A DNA stretch of 64,000 bases. Origin: Siphonodentalium dalli. Its lineage: Eukaryota > Mollusca > Scaphopoda > Gadilida > Siphonodentaliidae. The translations under genes and the position numbers were made by a program. Below are positions 21,535-34,355 of the stretch, piece by piece (position 1 is the first letter of the stretch; each line of letters begins with the position of its first letter). The DNA is taken from positions 17,114,440-17,178,439 of the forward strand of contig CP136061.1 in NCBI GenBank assembly GCA_032622095.1, given 5' to 3'. The notes beneath the pieces are model-generated. The model was not told where the DNA came from. It saw only the letters and a list, made by a program, of their open reading frames with translations, and searched no databases.

Positions 21535-21620
21535 GTAAAAGAGGAGATTGTAGAGAAATTGGATCTCTATGTCACCAATAATAAAGGAGATGAAGAATAC
21601 AGAAAGTTATTCCTGAAAAT
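21535..21620 (+). CDS. DOCK: DOCK exon 7 (phase 0-2)
   Basis: The acceptor is CTTTCTCTCAG (ending 21534) and the donor AAAAT|GTGAGT (21621). The 86 nt encode VKEEIVEKLDLYVTNNKGDE, then EYRKLFLK, plus AT of a split isoleucine. E..(I/L)..KLD.....GKGDE.Y..LF is the conserved DOCK segment leading towards DHR-2. Read-through past the donor gives ATG TGA at once. The 41-bp tandem array starts five or six bases into the intron, so the +6 position of the donor borders the first repeat unit. The intron that follows is 25.6 kb, the longest in the window. Confidence 0.94.
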
Positions 21621-21625
21621 GTGAG

Positions 21626-24600
21626 TAAGATTTTATTATGACTGCCTGCTTTGTATGGAGAAGCCTTAAGATTTTATTATGACTGCCTGCTTTGTATGGA
21701 GAAGCCTTAAGATTTTATTATGACTGCCTGCTTTGTATGGAGAAGCCTTAAGATTTTATTATGACTGCCTGCTTTGTATGGAGAAGCCTTAAGATTTAAT
21801 TATGCCTGCCTGCTTTGTATGGAGAAGCATTAAGATTTTATTATGACTGCCTGCTTTGTAGGGAGAAGCCTTAAGATTTTATTATGACTGCCTGCTTTGT
21901 ATGGAGAAGCCTTAAGATTTTATTATGACTGCATGCTTTGTATGGAGAAGCCTTAAGATTTTATTATGACTGCCTGCGTTGTATGGAGAAGCCTTAAGAT
22001 TTTATTACGACTGCCTGCTTTGTATGGAGAAGCCTTAAGATTTTATTATGACTGCCTGCTTTGTATGGAGAAGCCTTAAGATTTTATTATGACTGCCTGC
22101 TTTGTATGGAGAAGCCTTAAGATTTTATTATGACTGCATGCTTTGTATGGAGAAGCCTTAAGATTTTATTATGACTGCCTGCTTTGTAGGGAGAAGCCTT
22201 AAGATTTTATTATGACTGCATGCTTTGTAGGAGAAGCCTTAAGATTTTATTATGACTGCCTGCTTTGTATGGAGAAGCCTTAAGATTTTATTATGACTGC
22301 ATGCTTGTATGGAGAAGCCTTAAGATTTTATTATGACTGCCTGCTTTGTATGGAGAAGCCTTAAGATTTTATTATGACTGCCTGCTTTGTATTGAGAAGC
22401 CTTAAGATTTTATTATGACTGCCTGCTTTGTATGGAGAAGCCTTAAGATTTTATTATGACTGCCTGCTTTGTAGGGAGAAGCCTTAAGATTTTATTATGA
22501 CTGCATGCTTGTATGGAGAAGCCTTAAGATTTTATTATGACTGCATGCTTTGTAGGGAGAAGCCTTAAGATTTTATTATGACTGCATGCTTGTATGGAGA
22601 AGCCTGTAGATTTTATTATGACTGCCTGCTTTGTATGGAGAAGCCTTAAGATTTTATTATGACTGCCTGCTTTGTATGGAGAAGCCTTAAGATTTTATTA
22701 TGACTGCCTGCTTTGTATGGAGAAGCCTTAAGATTTTATTATGACTGCCTGCTTTGTATGGAGAAGCCTTAAGATTTTATTATGACTGCCTGCTTTGTAT
22801 GGAGAAGCCTTAAGATTTTATTATGACTGCATGCTTTGTAGGGAGAAGCCTTAAGATTTTATTATGACTGCATGCTTTGTAGGGAGGAGCCTTAAGATTT
22901 TATTATGACTGCATGCTTTGTAGGGAGAAGCCTTAAGATTTTATTATGACTGCCTGCTTTGTAGGGAGAAGCCTTAAGATTTTATTATGACTGCCTGCTT
23001 TGTATGGAGAAGCCTTAAGATTTTATTATGACTGCCTGCTTTGTATGGAGAAGCCTTAAGATTGTATTATGACTGCATGCTTTGTATGGAGAAGCCTTAA
23101 GATTTTATTACGACTGCCTGCTTTGTAGGGAGAAGCCTTAAGATTTTATTATGACTGCATGCTTTGTAGGGAGGAGCCTTAAGATTTTATTATGACTGCA
23201 TGCTTTGTAGGGAGAAGCCTTAAGATTTTATTATGACTGCCTGCTTTGTAGGGAGAAGCCTTAAGATTTTATTATGACTGCCTGCTTTGTATGGAGAAGC
23301 CTTAAGATTTTATTATGACTGCCTGCTTTGTATGGAGAAGCCTTAAGATTTTATTTATGACTGCCTGCTTTGTATGGAGAAGCCTTAAGATTTTATTATG
23401 ACTGCCTGCTTTGTATGGAGAAGCCTTAAGATTTTATTTATGACTGCCTGCTTTGTATGGAGAAGCCTTAAGATTTTATTTATGACTGCCTGCTTTGTAG
23501 GGAGAAGCCTTAAGATTTTATTATGACTGCATGCTTTGTATGGAGAAGCCTTAAGATTTTATTATGACTGCCTGCTTTGTAGGGAGAAGCCTTAAGATTT
23601 TATTATGACTGCCTGCTTTGTATGGAGAAGCCTTAAGATTTTATTATGACTGCCTGCTTTGTATGGAGAAGCCTTAAGATTTTATTATGACTGCATGCTT
23701 TGTAGGGAGAAGCCTTAAGATTTTATTATGACTGCCTGCTTTGTAGGGAGAAGCCTTAAGATTTTATTATGACTGCCTGCTTTGTATGGAGAAGCCTTAA
23801 GATTTTATTATGACTGCCTGCTTTGTATGGAGAAGCCTTAAGATTTTATTATGACTGCCTGCTTTGTATGGAGAAGCCTTAAGATTTTATTATGACTGCC
23901 TGATTTGTAGGGAGAAGCCTTAAGATTTTATTATGACTGCCTGCTTTGTATGGAGAAGCCTTAAGATTTTATTATGACTGCCTGCTTTGTATGGAGAAGC
24001 CTTAAGATTTTATTATGACTGCCTGATTTGTAGGGAGAAGCCTTAAGATTTTATTATGACTGCCTGCTTTGTATGGAGAAGCCTTAAGATTTTATTATGA
24101 CTGCCTGCTTTGTAGGGAGAAGCCTTAAGATTTTATTATGACTGCCTGCTTTGTATGGAGAAGCCTTAAGATTTTATTATGACTGCCTGCTTTGTAGGGA
24201 GAAGCCTTAAGATTTTATTATGACTGCATGCTTTGTAGGGAGAAGCCTTAAGATTTTATTATGACTGCATGCTTTGTAGGGAGGAGCCTTAAGATTTTAT
24301 TATGACTGCCTGCTTTGTAGGGAGAAGCCTTAAGATTTTATTATGACTGCCTGCTTTGTAGGGAGGAGCCTTAAGATTTTATTATGACTGCCTGCTTTGT
24401 AGTGAGAAGCCTTAAGATTTTATTATGACTGCCTGCTTTGTAGGGAGAAGCCTTAAGATTTTATTATGACTGCCTGCTTTGTAGGGAGGAGCCTTAAGAT
24501 TTTATTATGACTGCCTGCTTTGTATGGAGAAGCCTTAAGATTTTATTATGACTGCCTGCTTTGTAGGGAGGAGCCTTAAGATTTTATTATGACTGCCTGC

Positions 24601-26385
24601 TTTGTATGGAGAAGCCTTAAGATTTTATTATGACTGCCTGCTTTGTATGGAGAAGCCTTAAGATTTTATTATGACTGCCTGCTTTGTATGGAGAAGCCTT
24701 AAGATTTTATTATGACTGCCTGCTTTGTATGGAGAAGCCTTAAGATTTTATTATGACTGCCTGCTTTGTATGGAGAAGCCTTAAGATTTTATTATGACTG
24801 CCTGCTTTGTATGGAGAAGCCTTAAGATTTTATTATGACTGCATGCTTTGTAGGGAGAAGCCTTAAGATTTTATTATGACTGCATGCTTTGTAGGGAGGA
24901 GCCTTAAGATTTTATTATGACTGCCTGCTTTGTAGGGAGAAGCCTTAAGATTTTATTATGACTGCCTGCTTTGTATGGAGAAGCCTTAAGATTTTATTAT
25001 GACTGCCTGCTTTGTAGGGAGAAGCCTTAAGATTTTATTATGACTGCCTGCTTTGTATGGAGAAGCCTTAAGATTTTATTATGACTGCCTGCTTTGTATG
25101 GAGAAGCCTTAAGATTGTATTATGACTGCATGCTTTGTATGGAGAAGCCTTAAGATTTTATTATGACTGCCTGCTTTGTAGGGAGAAGCCTTAAGATTTT
25201 ATTATGACTGCATGCTTTGTAGGGAGGAGCCTTAAGATTTTATTATGACTGCATGCTTTGTAGGGAGAAGCCTTAAGATTTTATTATGACTGCCTGCTTT
25301 GTAGGGAGAAGCCTTAAGATTTTATTATGACTGCCTGCTTTGTATGGAGAAGCCTTAAGATTTTATTATGACTGCCTGCTTTGTATGGAGAAGCCTTAAG
25401 ATTTTATTTATGACTGCCTGCTTTGTATGGAGAAGCCTTAAGATTTTATTTATGACTGCCTGCTTTGTAGGGAGAAGCCTTAAGATTTTATTATGACTGC
25501 ATGCTTTGTATGGAGAAGCCTTAAGATTTTATTATGACTGCCTGCTTTGTAGGGAGAAGCCTTAAGATTTTATTATGACTGCCTGCTTTGTATGGAGAAG
25601 CCTTAAGATTTTATTATGACTGCCTGCTTTGTATGGAGAAGCCTTAAGATTTTATTATGACTGCATGCTTTGTAGGGAGAAGCCTTAAGATTTTATTATG
25701 ACTGCCTGCTTTGTAGGGAGAAGCCTTAAGATTTTATTATGACTGCCTGCTTTGTATGGAGAAGCCTTAAGATTTTATTATGACTGCCTGCTTTGTATGG
25801 AGAAGCCTTAAGATTTTATTATGACTGCCTGCTTTGTATGGAGAAGCCTTAAGATTTTATTATGACTGCCTGATTTGTATGGAGAAGCCTTAAGATTTTA
25901 TTATGACTGCATGCTTTGTAGGGAGAAGCCTTAAGATTTTATTATGACTGCATGCTTTGTAGGGAGAAGCCTTAAGATTTTATTATGACTGCATGCTTTG
26001 TAGGGAGGAGCCTTAAGATTTTATTATGACTGCCTGCTTTGTAGGGAGAAGCCTTAAGATTTTATTATGACTGCCTGCTTTGTAGGGAGGAGCCTTAAGA
26101 TTTTATTATGACTGCCTGCTTTGTAGTGAGAAGCCTTAAGATTTTATTATGACTGCCTGCTTTGTAGGGAGAAGCCTTAAGATTTTATTATGACTGCCTG
26201 CTTTGTAGGGAGGAGCCTTAAGATTTTATTATGACTGCCTGCTTTGTATGGAGAAGCCTTAAGATTTTATTATGACTGCCTGCTTTGTAGGGAGGAGCCT
26301 TAAGATTTTATTATGACTGCCTGCTTTGTATGGAGAAGCCTTAAGATTTTATTATGACTGCCTGCTTTGTAGGGAGATGCCTTAC
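21626..26385. repeat. 41-bp minisatellite, about 116 copies, starting at a donor
   Basis: The unit is AAGATTTTATTATGACTGCC followed by TGCTTTGTATGGAGAAGCCTT. Variants include CATGC/CCTGC, GTAGGG/GTATGG, GGAGGAGCC and an extra T (TTTATTTATG). It begins at intron position +6 after DOCK exon 7. A block containing ATTGTATTATG recurs 2053 bp apart (23061 and 25114), revealing an internal segmental duplication. Confidence 0.95.
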
Positions 26386-28206
26386 TCAAGCTGGTATGTT
26401 TTAACGATGTAACACTAATTTTAAGGCTGTAGTGTAGGGGGGGGGGGGCTGAACAATATGACATTAAGGGGGTGGGCAACAAATCTGCCAGTGTAGCCTG
26501 TGTTGAAGATGGCATTTTTGTTAATATGAATTGTATGTGAAACGTAGAGGAGTAACAGCCCTGTTTCCCTAGCCAAGTTTTCCCCTGTTGAAGCACCAGT
26601 TGATTTTAATTTTTAGGGTCCCATTCCCCCAGTCCAGATTTCCCCTGCTACCATACCCCAGGAATCATATCATGTGAATAAAAGTATAGAGATGTATAAA
26701 ACTTCTCTCCATCTTGTTGGGATATCAATAAGGTATTTTAGAGGACAACTTTATTTTATATATTTGCAAGAATACAGACGCTGAAAGCATTATTACAGAA
26801 AGTGCATACCGGAACCAACATGGTGCTGACATCACTAGAATACATCTCTTTGGAGTTGAGCTAGTTACGTTGCAGTTAGGTTACGAAAAATCATCAGCAG
26901 TTTAATTGTACTTGGCGATTGTCTCTATGTTTTATGTCGTAAAATACATTCCACTTTATATTTTTGACCAGGTTCTACCATAATTTAGGTTTAAATTCAG
27001 ATCTCAGGGTGGGTTACCGGTGTGTTAACATTAATGCATTATTCACTGTCTTTGCGACTGTATATTCCGAAATTTCCAGTTGTTACTCATCCCTAAATAA
27101 GTTATGATCATTTGAATTCGTCTGCGGATTATTTATTTATAGACTCCATTGTATTTTTTTACGATGACAATAAATTGCTATTGCTTTTGAAGTTAGAGGG
27201 TTTGATAGCTTGACAACTTTGGTAGAAAATATATGCAGGTAAAACTATCTGCCAATTCCATTATCTTACACATCTAGATTATAGACCTATATGGTGAAAG
27301 TACATGTAGATAAATTGGTGTTCCTACATTGAAATTATTTACTGGATTTTCCCCTTTGCAGATACCTGCCCCATTCCCCCGACCCATAGTGGAAATCATG
27401 ACACAGCATACATATTATTTCCGGATATCATAATTACGTTGTTGTATCTTAGTTCGCAACAAAGCTGAGCCACCAATTAATCTATAGCTCTCCATTCACA
27501 TTTGACTGATTAATATATTGTCTTATACTCGTTGGTCATAAAACACGGATATCATAAAATAAGTGATATACAATGTCTCCAGTAATATGCATACAACATT
27601 TTATAATTACCTTCTACCTTGAGAGCCTATTACCAGCCATTTTAATTCAGACTGTTTGGTTTCGGCAATGTGCTATGGCAATCCTTTGCTGTGGCGCAGT
27701 TTACTTCGGCATTGCTGATTGCCGTAGCCAATTATGAGGGCTGTATTACAAACAAATTACTTCTACAATCCTCAATGGCAAACTTACGAACTTCTCTTTT
27801 TTCTGACTGTCATATTTTAACCACGGTTGATTAACTGTTTGATATAATTGCAGTATATATAAAATCATAAGTCAGAATGCACTAGCTAATTTTATGTTGA
27901 AAAATTGTCTTATCATTCACATCACAGAAGGCATTAACAGGCCCCAGATTTACACTCAGAGAAATAAAATGCAAATAAATATATGGCCCTCTGGATATGC
28001 CTGGCATATTATCATTCCACCCCCCCCCCCCCCCAATGAATTACTAGGCCCACCTTATCTGAGGATCCTGGTTACGCCCCTAAATATTCCTGGTCTCCAC
28101 CACAGCCTTTATGTAACCCCCCCCCCCATGAATTACTGAGCCCACCCTTCCTGAGGATCCAGATTATGCCCCTAAATATTCCTGGATGTAGAATCCTGGT
28201 TACCTT
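26386..28206. other. Intronic DNA with G and C homopolymers
   Basis: A 12-G run is at 26437-26448 and a 15-C run at 28020-28034. The block CTGAGGATCC(T/A)G(G/A)TTA(C/T)GCCCCTAAA is duplicated at about 28059 and 28151. No exon seen. Confidence 0.45.
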
Positions 28207-28462
28207 ACTCACACAGAAGCATCTAGGCTGGCTCCCTGGTTATACATGTACTGCACTCACACAGAGAAACATCTAGACTGGCTCCCTGGTTATACTGCAC
28301 TCACACAGAGAAACATCTAGACTGGCTCCCTGGTTATACTGCCCTCACACAGAAACATCTAGACTGGCTCCCTGGTTATACTGCACTCACACAGAGAAAC
28401 ATCTAGACTGGCTCCCTGGTTATACTGCCCTCACACAGAAACATCTAGACTGGCTCCCTGGT
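28207..28462. repeat. 42/44-bp tandem repeat, about 6 copies
   Basis: CTCACACAGAGAAACATCTA+GACTGGCTCCCTGGTTATACTGC. Some copies lack AG of the AGAG, and the first is diverged. Confidence 0.9.
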
Positions 28463-28477
28463 GTGGCAGGAGAGAGT

Positions 28478-28722
28478 TAATTGATAGAACACAAGCCTCA
28501 TTATAATGGATGAACACCAGTCTAAACTATCTTGCTTTTTGTTGATGTAGTAATAGAGGGTTAACGATGAACCTCCTTGATAGAACATGTGCCTCATTAT
28601 AACAGATGAACCGCAGTCTAAACTATCCCAGTTGTGGTTACTGTAGTAAGAGGGTTAACAATGAACCTCCTTGATAGAACATGTGCCTCATTATAACAGA
28701 TGAATGGCTGTCTAAACTATCT
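28478..28722. repeat. ~95-bp tandem repeat, 3 copies
   Basis: TTGATAGAACATGTGCCTCA ... CAGTCTAAACTATC starts at about 28480, 28577 and 28671. Confidence 0.85.
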
Positions 28723-28984
28723 CAGAATACAATAATGTAGCTTTTTCTGGCTCAAATTGATCAAATTCTGACATTTGTTTGTAAACGTAATTAGCTGGGT
28801 ATTTAATTAAAGGCACTTAGATCATTCCATAGATCGAGCCTGCTGGTACTTCCTCTCAGGAGTAGGTTCTGGTTTTAATACCTGACTCTGAGAAATAGCA
28901 GAATTTGACTTTTAATGTTCTGTAAGCAACAAAGATGTTTAATAGTTTAAATACCTGGCTTTCTGAATGAATGTCAGACTGTTT

Positions 28985-30290
28985 TATCTCAAAGTCAAGT
29001 TTGAGCTATTTGCCATGGGTTGCCATCAGTCGTCCTCCATCTGTACATCTGTCAGTCTGAGCTTCCATCCACAATTTAATTTAACACATCCTACAGGCCA
29101 TACATGTATCTCTCATCCGATCATCACTAAAATTCATGTGGATGTTCGGGGTGACCTGTAGATGGGAGCCATCGATATAATCCAAAATTTTTTAAACCAG
29201 CAGCCATCTTAGATTTCAAATTTAAATCCATTTGCACACCCTGCAGTCTGCATTTTTGGAGAATTGTTTTGAAAATGTACAGGCATGTTTAGGATCACCT
29301 GTAGATGGGAGCTATCGAATTTGAATGATTTTCGATGATAACTGCAGCAGCCATCTTCGACTTTAATTTTTGCTTAATCCTTTGGCACACCATACAGACC
29401 ACATCCCTCATCCGATCATCATCAAATTGCATATGGATCTTCGGAATGACCACTAGATGGGAGCCATGGAAAAAACATGGCCATGTACCATGCAGTGTCT
29501 GTCTTGGATTTTACTCTTTACATGACTAAATCCTTCGGCACACCCTGCAGGCCTCATCCATCATCCAATCGTCACCAAACTTCATATGGCTGTTTGGGGT
29601 GACCTCTAGATGAGAGCCATCCATTTTTACCAATATTCTTTGAAAAAGATGGCATAAGCAGCCATCTTGGATTTCAGATTTGAATCCCATCGGCACACCA
29701 TGTAGCCCGCATTTATCGCAGAAATGTTTTGAAACTTTACAGGCAATCCTGTTTTGGATCACCTCTAGATTAGAGCTATCGAATTTGAATGATTTTCAAT
29801 GAAAAACATAGCCACCAGCTGCCATCTCAGATTTTACTCTTTGCATGACTAAATCCTTTGGCACACCATACATGCCACATCCCTTATCCAATTGTCACAA
29901 AACTTTATATAGATCTTTGGGGTGACCTCTTAATTGGAGGCATCTATTTTTCCCATATTAGTTAACTTAAAAAACATGGCTTTCAGAAGCCATCTTGAAT
30001 TTCACATTTGAATCTATCGGCCCAGCATGCATTGTTGGACAAATGTCTTGAAAATTTACAGGCATGTTCAGGATCATTTCTAGTTTCCGAATTTTGTTTA
30101 AAAACATGGCTGCCAGTGGCCATCAGTACATTTATACTTTTTGAAACCCCAAATATTATATATCTCTTCATGTTGACATCCAGTATTACATAGACATACC
30201 AACTTTCCGCATTCGTTATCGCTCCATTAACTGTAATATTTGACATTAGCCCCTCTATATGTTGAGCTTCAGTGTCATTGACACTTTGAT
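28985..30290. repeat. Family F long dispersed repeat, about 8 diverged ~155-bp units
   Basis: Begins TTTATCTCAAAGTCAAGTTTGAGCTATTTGCCATGG and ends TTGAGCTTCAGTGTCATTGACACTT, as does 32085-34355. Internal units carry CAGCCATCTTGGATTT ... GGTGACCTCTAGATG. It is more diverged than the second copy. Not coding. Confidence 0.8.
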
Positions 30291-30419
30291 TTGAATTACT
30301 TGGATTCTCAGACCAAAAAGGACATTCTTTTATTTGACAGCTATACTTTTCATTTAGTCAAACTTTGTGTTGTTTATATTCTGTCTCCCGAATAACGAAT
30401 AAAGATCCCCTGATTATCA

Positions 30420-30880
30420 TTAACCCGTTCATGTTGGGAGCTGCACTGGTGCAACATTAAAAACCCTGTGCCAATGCATTCTCTTTTATATATGCGAGTC
30501 ATAGGTTGCCTCGCATATATAAGAGAATGCATTGGCCTAACAATTTTTTTTATAATTTTTTTTAATAATTTCTTATATTCTTTAACAATTTTTATAATTT
30601 TTTATAATTTTTTCTTACATTCTTATAATTTTTTCTTTCTTTCTATAACAATTATTATCATTTTTAATCTTTTTTTCTTACATTCTTTTACAATTTTTTT
30701 TATCATTTTTTTTCATTTCTTACATTCTTTAACAGCTATAAAAAATAATATAAAATTTGTTAGGCCAATGCATTCTCTTATATATGCGAAACGACCTGTG
30801 GTCGACTCACAGATATAAAAGAATGCATTGGCACAGGGTTTTAGCAAAATTTCAGGAAGCTCCCATCATGAAAGGGTTAA
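30420..30880. mobile_element. Chimeric family B/A MITE
   Basis: Termini are of B type (TTAACCCGTTCATGTTGGGA ... CCCATCATGAAAGGGTTAA) but the hairpins and the long CTTACATTCTTTAACAATT spacer are of A type. TTAA on both sides. Confidence 0.8.
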
Positions 30881-31086
30881 TGGGGTTAGAAGGTAGAACT
30901 GAGACATATATGGGACATGGCAATCCTTTAATAATAACTATCAACCATAAAAATAAAAAAAAACACAACCAAGACCTCACTGGCTGGCACTGAGAGCCAA
31001 TGCTAAATGTAAAGAGAAGTTTCAGTTGTGCCTCCATGAAGACGACTAATCTAGCCAGATTGCCAGCATACAATGACAGTTGTTTT

Positions 31087-31510
31087 CAGGGCTTGAAATG
31101 TTTCCCATTTCTCACCCTTCATGGGTGACAGGTGGATTTATTTACCACCTGTCTCTTCATAATTTCTCACCCAAAACTTACATATATCAGAAGATGGACA
31201 AGGAAACATGTTTAGTAGGGACATTTAATTTTTAGCTAGACATTTATGGGTGAGAGAATTGTGTAGATCTTGTCAGAAACATAACAAATACTGACAAACT
31301 ATAGTGCAAGAGTTGCATGAGAAGTAAACACTTAACCTACCTGCTATAATTTGTTATCAGAATTCAATTGAATATATGGTTTACTATTAATCTTCCTAGA
31401 AAGTTTGAGCTGGCCATTTCACATGATATGTCGGAAAATACTACCTGTCAGTGACACTACAAAGTTCTACCTGTCAGTGATAGGCAGATAGGTGTACATT
31501 TCAAGCCCTG
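31087..31510. mobile_element. hAT-like MITE (CAGGGCTTGAAATG ends)
   Basis: CAGGGCTTGAAATGT ... ACATTTCAAGCCCTG is flanked by GTTGTTTT (31079-31086) and GTCGTTTT (31511-31518), an 8-bp duplication with one mismatch. The interior carries imperfect CACCTGTC repeats. No transposase. Confidence 0.85.
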
Positions 31511-32084
31511 GTCGTTTTACAGACTTTTATCTAATTTTGCATGAATCCACTTTGAAGGCCTTGAGTCCCTTTAAATTAAAGCTGGAAGATGATTTGTTGT
31601 ATTAACTCTGTTTACTTAAATGCTGACCTTGTAACAGGTAGCTGGGTGGTTTGGTTACACTGAGGAACATGTGAGAAATAAAAAACCCTGGGCTCACAGC
31701 TGGGAGGGAGTCTGTTTCTCATTAATCCACACTCTCTGTCCACATATATTATAGGGATTTATGGGAATGCCCCACTTTATTAGGGAAATTGATACCTATA
31801 CCCCCTATGTATTATACATATTAAGCTGAAGTATCAGGACTTGGTCACCCATGTGTTGAATTTGGTGTAAACTTTCCCCTTGTGGTTCATAGAAATAGAG
31901 CTATAAACTAAATGATTAACATTTTTATCACATTTTCTGAAGCCATATTTTGTAGAATAACCCAATTTCTTGTATTGCTGCAGACAGTTATATTTTTCCA
32001 TTTATTTAAATTTTTTTTATTATTTTTCATTTACAAAGATATATCTGTCATTTTTAGCTCAACTTTACTTTGTATTAGCTCAAC

Positions 32085-34355
32085 TTTACTTTGTAAAGTT
32101 TGAGCTATTGCCATGGCTTTGTCGTCCGTCGTCCGTGTGTGCGTGTGTACGTGTGTACGTAAGGCGTCAACAATGCAGTCTACAGGTCGTACCTTTGGTC
32201 GGATCATTATGAAATTTGTCATAGCTGTTGACATCAACATTTAGACCAGAATGATTAATTTTGGGGTCATTCGGTAAAAAAACATGGCCGCCAGTGGCCA
32301 TCTTGCATTTCAAAATTCAATCCATTAGCACGGGCTACAGGGCGTACTGTTTGTCTGATCGTCATGAAATTTGTCATGGATGTTAATATTGACATGTAGA
32401 TGGGAACGAGTAATTTTGGGGTCATTTGGCCCAAAAACATGGCCGCCAGCAGCCATCTTGGATTTTACTCTTTGTATGACTAAATTCTTTAGCACGGGCT
32501 ACAGGTCGTACTTTTAGTCTGATCATCATAAAATTTGTCAAGAATGTTAATAATGACATGTAGATGGGAACGAGTCATTTTGGGGTCATTCGGCCAAAAA
32601 ACATGGCCGCCAGCAGGCATCTTTGATTTCACTCTTTGTATGACTAAATCCTTTAGCACGGGCTACAGGTCGTACCTTTAGTCCGATCATCATAAAATTT
32701 GTCATGGCTGTTGAAATTGGAATGTAGATGGGAACGAGTCATTTTGGGGTCATTCGGACAAAAAACATAGCCGCCAGCGGACATCTTGGATTTCAAAATT
32801 CAATCCATTAGCACGGGCCACAGGTCGTACTGTTCGTCTGATCATCATGAAATTTGTCATGGATGTTAATATTGACATGTAGATGGGAACGAGTAATTTG
32901 GGGTCATTCGGCCAAAAAACATGGCGGCCAGCAGCCATCTTGGATTTTACTCTTTGTATGACTAAATTCTTTAGCACGGGCTACAGGTCGTACCTTTAGT
33001 CTGATCATCATCAAATTTGTCTTGGATGTTAATATTGACATGTAGATGGGAACGTGTAATTTTGGAGTCATTTGGCCCAAAAACATGGCCGCCAGCAGCC
33101 ATCTTGGATTTTACTCTTTGTATGACTAAATCATTTAGCACGGGCTACAGGTCGTACCTTTTGTCTGATCATCATAAAATTTCTCATGAATGTTGATAAT
33201 AACATGTAGATGGGAACGAGTCATTTTGGGGTCGTTCGGTCAAAAAACATGGACGCCAGCAGGCATCTTTGATTTTACTCTTTGTATGACTAAATCCTTT
33301 AGCACGGGCTACAGGTCGTACCTTTAGTCCGATCATCATAAAATTTGTCATGGCTGTTGAAATTGGAATGTAGATGAGAACGAGTCATTTTGGGGTCATT
33401 CGGACAAAAAACAATAGCCGCCAGCGGCCATCTTGGATTTCAAAATTCAATCCATTAGCACGGGCCACAGGTCGTACTGTTCGTCTGATCATCATGAAAT
33501 TTGTCATGGATGTTAATATTGACATGTAGATGGGAACGAGTAATTTTGGGGTCATTCGGCCAAAAAACATGGCGGCCAGCAGCCATCTTGGATTTTACTC
33601 TTTGTATGACTAAATCCTTTAGCACGGGCTACAGGTCATACCTTTAGTCTGATCATCATAAAATTTGTCATGAATGTTAATAATGAGATGTAGATGCGAA
33701 CGAGTCATTTTGGGGTCATTCGGTCAAAAAACATGGCCGCCAGCAGCCATCTTGGATTTTACTCTTTGTATGACTAAATCCTTTAGCACGGGCTACAGGT
33801 CGTACCTTTAGTCTGATCATCATAAAATTTGTCATGGCTGTTGAAAATGGAATGTAAATGGGAACGAGTCATTTTGGGGTCATTCGAACAAAAAACATGG
33901 CCGCCAGCGGCTATCTTGGATTTCAAAATTTAATCCATTAGCACGGGCCACAGGTCGTACTGTTCGTCTGATCATCATGAAATTTGTCATGGGTGTTAAT
34001 ATTCACATGTAGATGGGAACGAGTACATTGCCACCAGCAGCCATTTTGGATTTTACTCTTTGTATGATTAAATTCTTTAGCACGGGCTACAGGTCGTACC
34101 TTTAGTCTGATCGTCATAAAATTTGTCATGGATGTTAACGATGACATGTAGATGGGAACGATTCATTTTGGGGTCATTCGGCCGAAAACATGGCCGCCAG
34201 CAGCCATCTTGGATTTAACTTTTCTCTTCATGTCTATAAACTAGTAATAGACATTCAACTTTCCACATTCCTAATCGCTCCATTGACTGTAATACATTAA
34301 ATTATTCCCTTTCCAAGTTGAGCTACAGTGTCATTGACACTTTCATTTTAATTTC
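32085..34355. repeat. Family F long dispersed repeat, 13 tandem ~160-bp units
   Basis: Starts with TTTACTTTGTAAAGTTTGAG and GTCGTCCGTCGTCC, then has 13 units, each with GGGCTACAGGTCGTAC, GATCATCATAAAATTTGTCA, ATGTAGATGGGAACGAG and AACATGGCCGCCAG. It closes with TTGAGCTACAGTGTCATTGA. Unit spacing is 153-163 bp. Two unit types alternate in part. Confidence 0.9.

Noticed and set aside
30420-30880. tRNA-like or other structured RNA gene in the hairpins
   Set aside because: The hairpins lack tRNA arms and box motifs and are fully explained as MITE palindromes.
32031-34147. Several 60-75-codon minus-strand frames sharing PIYMSILTSMTNFMMIR
   Set aside because: They are the repeated ~160-bp unit of family F read in one frame; they vary with indels and have no start or domain.
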